Shown: piece after piece, positions 59,692 to 64,000 of the stretch
Position numbering within the stretch: the first letter of the stretch is position 1
Layout: the number at the start of each line of letters is the position of its first letter
Assembly: GCA_017621655.1 (NCBI GenBank)
Contig: JAGASS010000033.1
Location: 62,001-126,000 of the forward strand
DNA length: 64,000 nt
Reading direction: 5' to 3'
DNA from: Clostridia bacterium
GTDB lineage: Bacteria > Bacillota > Clostridia > Oscillospirales > CAG-272
Position numbers and translations under genes: made by a program
Notes under the pieces: generated by a model
The model's database searches: none
Told to the model about the DNA's origin: nothing
Seen by the model: only the letters and a program-made list of their open reading frames with translations

Positions 59692-60273
59692 ATGGCTAAA
59701 CTCTATTTTAAGTACGGCGCAATGGGCTCGTCAAAAACAGCACAGGCCCTTATTACCAAATTTAATTACGAGGAGCGCTCGATGAAGGTTTGGCTTATCA
59801 AGCCCGCGATCGACAACCGCGACGGTGAAAGAATTATCCGTTCGAGAATAGGTCTACAAGCTACCTGCGAGATAATCTTCGACGGCGAGAATATCTACGA
59901 TATTTTCGTATCGAATCATTCCGACTGCGACGTTATCATCGCCGACGAATGTCAGTTCTTCACGTCAGAGCACGTCGATCAGCTTCGCAGGATAGTTGAC
60001 GAGCTTAATATTCCCGTTATGTGCTTCGGGCTTCGTGCCGACTTTATGTGTAAGCTCTTTACGGGAAGCAAGCGTCTTTTTGAGCTTGCGGATTCGATAT
60101 CCGAAATAAAGACGATCTGCTCTTGCGGTGCTAAAGCTACCGTAAACGCACGTCTTGACGAGAACATGAACGTCGTGACCGAGGGTGCGCAGGTCCTTCT
60201 CGGCGGTAACGACCGCTACATAGCTATGTGCCACAAGTGCTGGCAGGAAAAGATCAGAAATCAAAATAAGTAA
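59692..60273 (+). CDS. tdk: Thymidine kinase
   Basis: Phosphorylates thymidine for salvage. The 193-residue protein has the type II P-loop [12 protein letters not shown] (about 8-19), the Walker B-like [10 protein letters not shown], and zinc-binding Cys pairs ICSCGAKA and CHKCW near the end. The ATG follows CGGAGGA. A TATAAT-rich stretch lies about 30 bp upstream, without a clear -35 box. It begins a salvage cluster with deoC and deoD. Confidence 0.95.
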   Translation: MAKLYFKYGAMGSSKTAQALITKFNYEERSMKVWLIKPAIDNRDGERIIRSRIGLQATCEIIFDGENIYDIFVSNHSDCDVIIADECQFFTSEHVDQLRRIVDELNIPVMCFGLRADFMCKLFTGSKRLFELADSISEIKTICSCGAKATVNARLDENMNVVTEGAQVLLGGNDRYIAMCHKCWQEKIRNQNK

Positions 60274-60296
60274 CATATAAGCGAGGTAAAAAAACA

Positions 60297-60962
60297 ATGG
60301 AACTTTCAAAAATTCTTTCTAAATGCGATCATACTCTTCTCTCTCAGGGTGCTACCTGGAATGAGATCAAGGCAATTTGCGACGACGGTATCAAATTCGG
60401 TACTGCGTCTGTCTGTATTCCCGCTTCCTACGTTAAGCGCGCAAAGGAATACGTAGGCGACAAGCTCGCTATCTGCACCGTTATCGGCTTCCCGAACGGT
60501 TACTCGACTACCGCTACAAAGGTTTTTGAGTGCAAGGACGCGCTTTCTAACGGCGCTGACGAGATCGACACCGTTATCAACATCGGCGATCTCAAGGATT
60601 GCCGTTACGATGAGATACTAAACGAGCTCAAGGCACTTAAGGAAGCTTGCGGAGAGAAGATACTCAAGGTCATTATCGAGACCTGCCTTCTTACCGACGA
60701 GGAAAAGATCAAGATGTGTCAGATCGTAACCGAATCGGGCGCTGACTACATCAAGACCTCTACCGGCTTCTCGACGGGCGGTGCTACCCGTGAGGACGTT
60801 GCGCTTTTTGCTGCTAACGTAGGTAAAAACGTGAAGATCAAGGCGGCTGGCGGTATTGCTTCCCTTAAGGACGCTGAGGATTTCATCAACCTCGGTGCAG
60901 ACCGTCTCGGTACAAGCCGTATCGTAAAGATTGCAAAGAATGAACAGCACAGCGGATATTGA
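60297..60962 (+). CDS. deoC: Deoxyribose-phosphate aldolase
   Basis: Splits 2-deoxyribose 5-phosphate to glyceraldehyde 3-phosphate and acetaldehyde. The 221-residue TIM barrel has the Schiff-base Lys153 in [14 protein letters not shown] and the second catalytic Lys182 in KIKAAGGI. The N-terminal [13 protein letters not shown] and VCIPASYV are typical. Placed 23 bp after tdk and 17 bp before deoD. Confidence 0.97.
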   Translation: MELSKILSKCDHTLLSQGATWNEIKAICDDGIKFGTASVCIPASYVKRAKEYVGDKLAICTVIGFPNGYSTTATKVFECKDALSNGADEIDTVINIGDLKDCRYDEILNELKALKEACGEKILKVIIETCLLTDEEKIKMCQIVTESGADYIKTSTGFSTGGATREDVALFAANVGKNVKIKAAGGIASLKDAEDFINLGADRLGTSRIVKIAKNEQHSGY

Positions 60963-60979
60963 TCAAGGAGAATAAAAAA

Positions 60980-61702
60980 ATGTCAGATAAACACACACCT
61001 CATATTAAAGCTACCCCGGCAGACTTTGCAAAAACCGTCCTTATGCCAGGCGACCCGCTTCGTTCGAAGTTCGTTGCCGAGACCTTCCTTGAAAATCCTG
61101 TTCTCGTCAATAACGTGCGCGGTATTCAGGGCTACACGGGTACCTACAAGGGTGTTCCCGTAAGCGTTATGGCAAGCGGTATGGGTATGCCGTCTATCGG
61201 TATCTACTCATATGAGCTTTACAATTTCTTCGGCGTTGAAAATATTATCCGTATCGGCTCTGCAGGCGGACTTGCTGAAAACGTACAGCTCCGCGACGTT
61301 ATCATCGGTATGGGTGCCTGCACCAACTCCTCCTATCAGGAGCAGTATAACCTCGGCGGAAACTTCGCTCCCATTGCCGATTTCGGACTTCTCCGCAAGG
61401 CAGTAAACGAGGCGGAAGCACTTGGTGTACGCTACCAGGTCGGTAACCTGCTCTCCTCCGACGTCTTCTACAATGCGAATCCGTCCTTCAACGACGGCTG
61501 GCACCGTATGGGCGTTCTCGGCGTTGAGATGGAAGCGGCGGCTCTTTATATGAACGCGGCTTATTCGGGCAAAAAGGCACTCGCTATCTGCACCGTTTCC
61601 GACCACATCATAAGAGGTGAGGCACTCGACGCTGACGCGCGACAGAACACCTTTACCGATATGATGACTATTGCACTCAATATCGCGGCTTCCGAAAACT
61701 GA
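60980..61702 (+). CDS. deoD: Purine-nucleoside phosphorylase, DeoD type
   Basis: Phosphorolyses purine (deoxy)nucleosides to the base and (deoxy)ribose 1-phosphate. The 240-residue hexameric-type enzyme shows PGDPLRSKFVAE, the GMGMPSIGIYSYELY segment, MEAAALYMNA and ICTVSDHI. The start is ATG 60980 after AAGGAG; the longer frame from 60959 begins inside that site. With deoC and tdk it forms a deoxynucleoside salvage route; a phosphopentomutase (deoB) is not in the window. Confidence 0.96.
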   Translation: MSDKHTPHIKATPADFAKTVLMPGDPLRSKFVAETFLENPVLVNNVRGIQGYTGTYKGVPVSVMASGMGMPSIGIYSYELYNFFGVENIIRIGSAGGLAENVQLRDVIIGMGACTNSSYQEQYNLGGNFAPIADFGLLRKAVNEAEALGVRYQVGNLLSSDVFYNANPSFNDGWHRMGVLGVEMEAAALYMNAAYSGKKALAICTVSDHIIRGEALDADARQNTFTDMMTIALNIAASEN

Positions 61703-61718
61703 TTTTTAGGGGTAATTT

Positions 61719-62960
61719 ATGCCTAAATACGAAGAAGTAAAAAAAGAAATAGCCGATCAGATCGAAAGAGCTAAAAGAGAGCACTGCTATCCCGGCACGG
61801 CGTTCCCCGATTCGGGAGCGATCCGCCGCCGTGACGTTGCTCGTGACCGCGGAAGCGTTTGGCGTCCGACCTTCGTTCACGACGTTGATAAGATAATGCA
61901 CTGCCCTTACTACAACCGCTATTCCGATAAGACGCAGGTATTTTCTCTGACAAAAAACGACGATATTACAAGACGCGCTCTGCACGTTCAGCTCGTATCG
62001 CGCATTTCCCGTACCATAGGCGCGGCGCTTCACCTTAATCTTGACCTGATAGAAGCAATTTCTCTCGGTCACGATATAGGTCACACGCCCTTCGGTCACA
62101 CGGGTGAGCATTATCTTGATGGGCTTTATAACGCTTATACGGGCAGACACTTCTACCACAACATTCACTCTGTTCGAGTTCTCGACGGAATATTCCCTTA
62201 TAATATAAGTCTTCAGACGCTTAACGGCATTGCCGCGCACAACGGAGAAATTGAGGTTGAGGAGTATCATCCCGTTCCGCTTTCCTCTTTTGAGGAATTC
62301 GACAAAATGATCGAGCGTTGCTACTGTGATCCCGCGGCGGCGGCAGAGCTTATGCCCTGCACTCTTGAGGGCAGCGTCGTTCGTCTTGCCGACATTATCG
62401 CTTATCTCGGCAAGGACCGTCAGGACGCGATAATCCGCGCAAAGCTTGCTGACGAGAGTATGTTTATGAACGAGGAGATCGGTTCTATCAATTCCGAGAT
62501 AATAAACAACCTAGTCGTAAACGTCATTGAAAGCAGCTACGGCAAGCCCTATATCAGTCTTGACGCAAAGCACTTCAAGGCGTTGAGCAAGTCGAAGATG
62601 GACAACTATGCCCGCATTTACAACCGCGCGGCGGCGCTTGCTCATCTTGATACGACGGTCAAGCCGATGATGGCTGAAATATACGGACAGATGCTTGATG
62701 ACCTTAAAAACGGCGTCAAGACCTCACCGATTTTCACTCATCATATTGACTACGTCAATGCGGTCTACTACAAGAAGCGCAAGGTTCCGTATGAGAACAG
62801 CGAGCCGAACCAGATCGTAGTCGACTACATTGCAAGCATGACCGACAACTATTTTATCGAGCTTCACAATTACCTTTTCCCCGAAAGCGATCTGAAGGTC
62901 GAATATGCGGGCTACTTTGACGAGGAGCTTCGCGCAAGAGAGGAAAAGAATAATGTTTGA
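61719..62960 (+). CDS. dgt: dGTP triphosphohydrolase-like HD protein
   Basis: A 413-residue HD-domain enzyme expected to cut dGTP to deoxyguanosine and triphosphate. Visible features are RDVARDRGSVWRPTFVHD at the N-terminus, the first histidine region LVSRISRTIGAALHLN, the HD motif ISLGHDIGHTPFGHTGE, and later VVRLADIIAYLGKDRQDAI. Its product, deoxyguanosine, is a substrate of the neighbouring deoD. It starts 16 bp after deoD and overlaps the DHH gene by eight bases. The substrate is inferred from the family. Confidence 0.9.
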   Translation: MPKYEEVKKEIADQIERAKREHCYPGTAFPDSGAIRRRDVARDRGSVWRPTFVHDVDKIMHCPYYNRYSDKTQVFSLTKNDDITRRALHVQLVSRISRTIGAALHLNLDLIEAISLGHDIGHTPFGHTGEHYLDGLYNAYTGRHFYHNIHSVRVLDGIFPYNISLQTLNGIAAHNGEIEVEEYHPVPLSSFEEFDKMIERCYCDPAAAAELMPCTLEGSVVRLADIIAYLGKDRQDAIIRAKLADESMFMNEEIGSINSEIINNLVVNVIESSYGKPYISLDAKHFKALSKSKMDNYARIYNRAAALAHLDTTVKPMMAEIYGQMLDDLKNGVKTSPIFTHHIDYVNAVYYKKRKVPYENSEPNQIVVDYIASMTDNYFIELHNYLFPESDLKVEYAGYFDEELRAREEKNNV

Positions 62961-63900
62961 TAAGATACTCGATTTAATTAAGAAATACCCCGTTATCGTA
63001 ATTCACCGTCACAAGAATCCCGACGGTGACGCGCTTGGTAGCCAGATCGGTCTTAAGCATATTATACGCGACAGCTTCCCCGAGAAGACTGTCTATGCTG
63101 TCGGTGATATGACGCAAAGATACGCTTTTATGGTCGACGAGCCGATGGACGAGATCGCAGACGACATTTACAGAGGTGCGCTCGCTATCGTTCTTGACAC
63201 CTCGGCAAAAGCGCTTATAAGCGACGAAAGATACACTCTCGCGCCTGAAAATGCTCGTTTTGACCATCATCTCTTCGTTGAAGAGATCTGTTCCGAGGAG
63301 CACGTTGACACGAGCTTCGAAAGCTGTTGCGGTCTAATCGCTTCCTTTGCAAAGGAATGCGGTCTCACCGTTTCGGAGACTGCCGCAAAGGCGCTATATA
63401 CAGGTATGGTCACCGATTCGGGACGCTTCCGTTACGATTCGACGACCTCGCAGACCTTCCAGATGGCTTCTTTCCTTATGGAAAGAAAGTTCGATACGAA
63501 CGAGATATTCAGAAATCTCTACTCGGACGAGCTTTCGTCAATTCAGCTTCGAGCATCCTTTACTCTTAAAATAAATATTGCCGAAAACGGTGTTGCTTAC
63601 ATATACACGACTCTTGACGAAGCGAAAAGCTACGGCGTTGATAATTTCACCATCTCTCGCGGAATGGTAAACACTATGTCGGAGATCAAGGGGATTGACC
63701 GTTGGGTCAATTTCACCGAGACCGATAACGGCGTGCTTTGCGAGATCCGTTCGTCAAAAATGAACATAAATCCCATTGCCGTAAAGTACGGCGGCGGAGG
63801 TCACAAAAAGGCAAGCGGTGCCACGCTCAAGGATAAAAACGAGGCAATGGCGTTGCTTTCTGACCTCATTTCCCTTTCGGAGGACAACAATGAAGCTTGA
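62953..63900 (+). CDS. nrnA: DHH/DHHA1 phosphoesterase, NrnA-like
   Basis: A 315-residue phosphoesterase of the nano-RNase/pAp phosphatase type, which degrades short RNA or cyclic-di-nucleotide products. The motifs are HRHKNPDGDALGSQIGL, LDTSAKAL, the DHH motif FDHHLF, and the DHHA1 end GGGGHKKASGATL. Start ATG 62953 inside the dgt stop region, so coupled; a longer frame from 62905 runs back into dgt. A second, homologous gene starts inside its 3' end. Confidence 0.92.
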   Translation: MFDKILDLIKKYPVIVIHRHKNPDGDALGSQIGLKHIIRDSFPEKTVYAVGDMTQRYAFMVDEPMDEIADDIYRGALAIVLDTSAKALISDERYTLAPENARFDHHLFVEEICSEEHVDTSFESCCGLIASFAKECGLTVSETAAKALYTGMVTDSGRFRYDSTTSQTFQMASFLMERKFDTNEIFRNLYSDELSSIQLRASFTLKINIAENGVAYIYTTLDEAKSYGVDNFTISRGMVNTMSEIKGIDRWVNFTETDNGVLCEIRSSKMNINPIAVKYGGGGHKKASGATLKDKNEAMALLSDLISLSEDNNEA

Positions 63901-64000
63901 AAATATGACGGCTATACTTAACAAAATAAAGGAATATGACTCTATAGTAATATTCCGCCACAAGCGTCCCGACGGTGACGCGGTCGGCTCGACAAAGGGA
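63890..64000 (+). CDS. Second DHH phosphoesterase, N-terminal part only
   Basis: Begins at ATG 63890, overlapping the stop of the first DHH gene by eleven bases, with GGAGG just before. The 37 visible residues include IFRHKRPDGDAVGSTKG, matching the first DHH motif of the gene before it (HRHKNPDGDALGSQIG), so it looks like a tandem paralogue. The window edge cuts it. Confidence 0.8.
   Translation, partial: MKLENMTAILNKIKEYDSIVIFRHKRPDGDAVGSTKG

Overview
The window looks like chromosomal DNA from an uncultured gut-type clostridium (Bacillota, Clostridia, perhaps near Oscillospirales or Christensenellales). The signs are a Gram-positive PolC, the pyrH-frr-uppS-cdsA-dxr-rseP-ispG-polC operon order, a T-box in front of valS, DUF896, DUF1934 and YerC/TrpR proteins, an RNase M5-like protein, and many sigma-A promoters with exact 17-bp spacers and extended TGn -10 boxes. 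The standard code fits throughout. Genes are tightly packed, with many ATGA overlaps. Taxonomy is inference from gene content only.

Layout. 1-1.9 kb: end of an LCP cell-wall ligase and glycyl-tRNA synthetase. 1.9-8.1 kb: sugar island with two AraC regulators, a phosphohexomutase coupled to a GH130 phosphorylase, and a GH2 glycosidase. 8.1-12 kb: a serine recombinase with a 54-residue upstream ORF, next to comEC. 12-22.6 kb: minus-strand operon for UMP kinase, ribosome recycling, undecaprenyl diphosphate and phospholipid synthesis, the MEP pathway, a site-2 protease and PolC. 22.7-26.5 kb: T-box and valS, a CBM9-like protein and DUF896. 26.5-32.2 kb: minus-strand operon DUF1934-holA-membrane protein-RNase M5-like-gtrA-MFS-GDPD. 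32.2-36 kb: second GH2 enzyme, YerC and a methyltransferase. 36-40 kb: three exported surface proteins (beta-solenoid-like, transglutaminase-like, Ig/SLH). 40-44 kb: RluA, a DUF3810 metalloprotease-like protein and an unusual ABC-F protein. 44-49 kb: GH20-like barrel, (alpha/alpha)6 glycosidase lipoprotein and a degenerate M23 protein. 49-53.4 kb: OGG, CDF transporter, zinc-ribbon protein and a canonical ABC-F. 53.5-56.2 kb: tRNA-Thr, a candidate small RNA and small membrane proteins. 56.2-59.4 kb: TPM / zinc-ribbon / SPFH operon resembling B. subtilis ydjGHI. 59.7-64 kb: nucleoside salvage (tdk, deoC, deoD), a dGTPase-like HD protein and two tandem DHH phosphoesterases, the second cut by the window edge.

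The most unusual signals are: (i) an 11-bp inverted repeat flanking the recombinase and enclosing the comEC promoter; (ii) a ~72-nt candidate small RNA with its own promoter and an 18-bp closing stem; (iii) an ABC-F protein in which exactly one composite ATP site appears degenerate; (iv) an apparently leaderless AraC gene with a palindrome filling its promoter spacer; (v) palindromic GTAGGG...CCCTAC elements; (vi) a YdjGHI-like membrane system with no PspA beside it. No CRISPR array, rRNA, prophage or transposase was seen.
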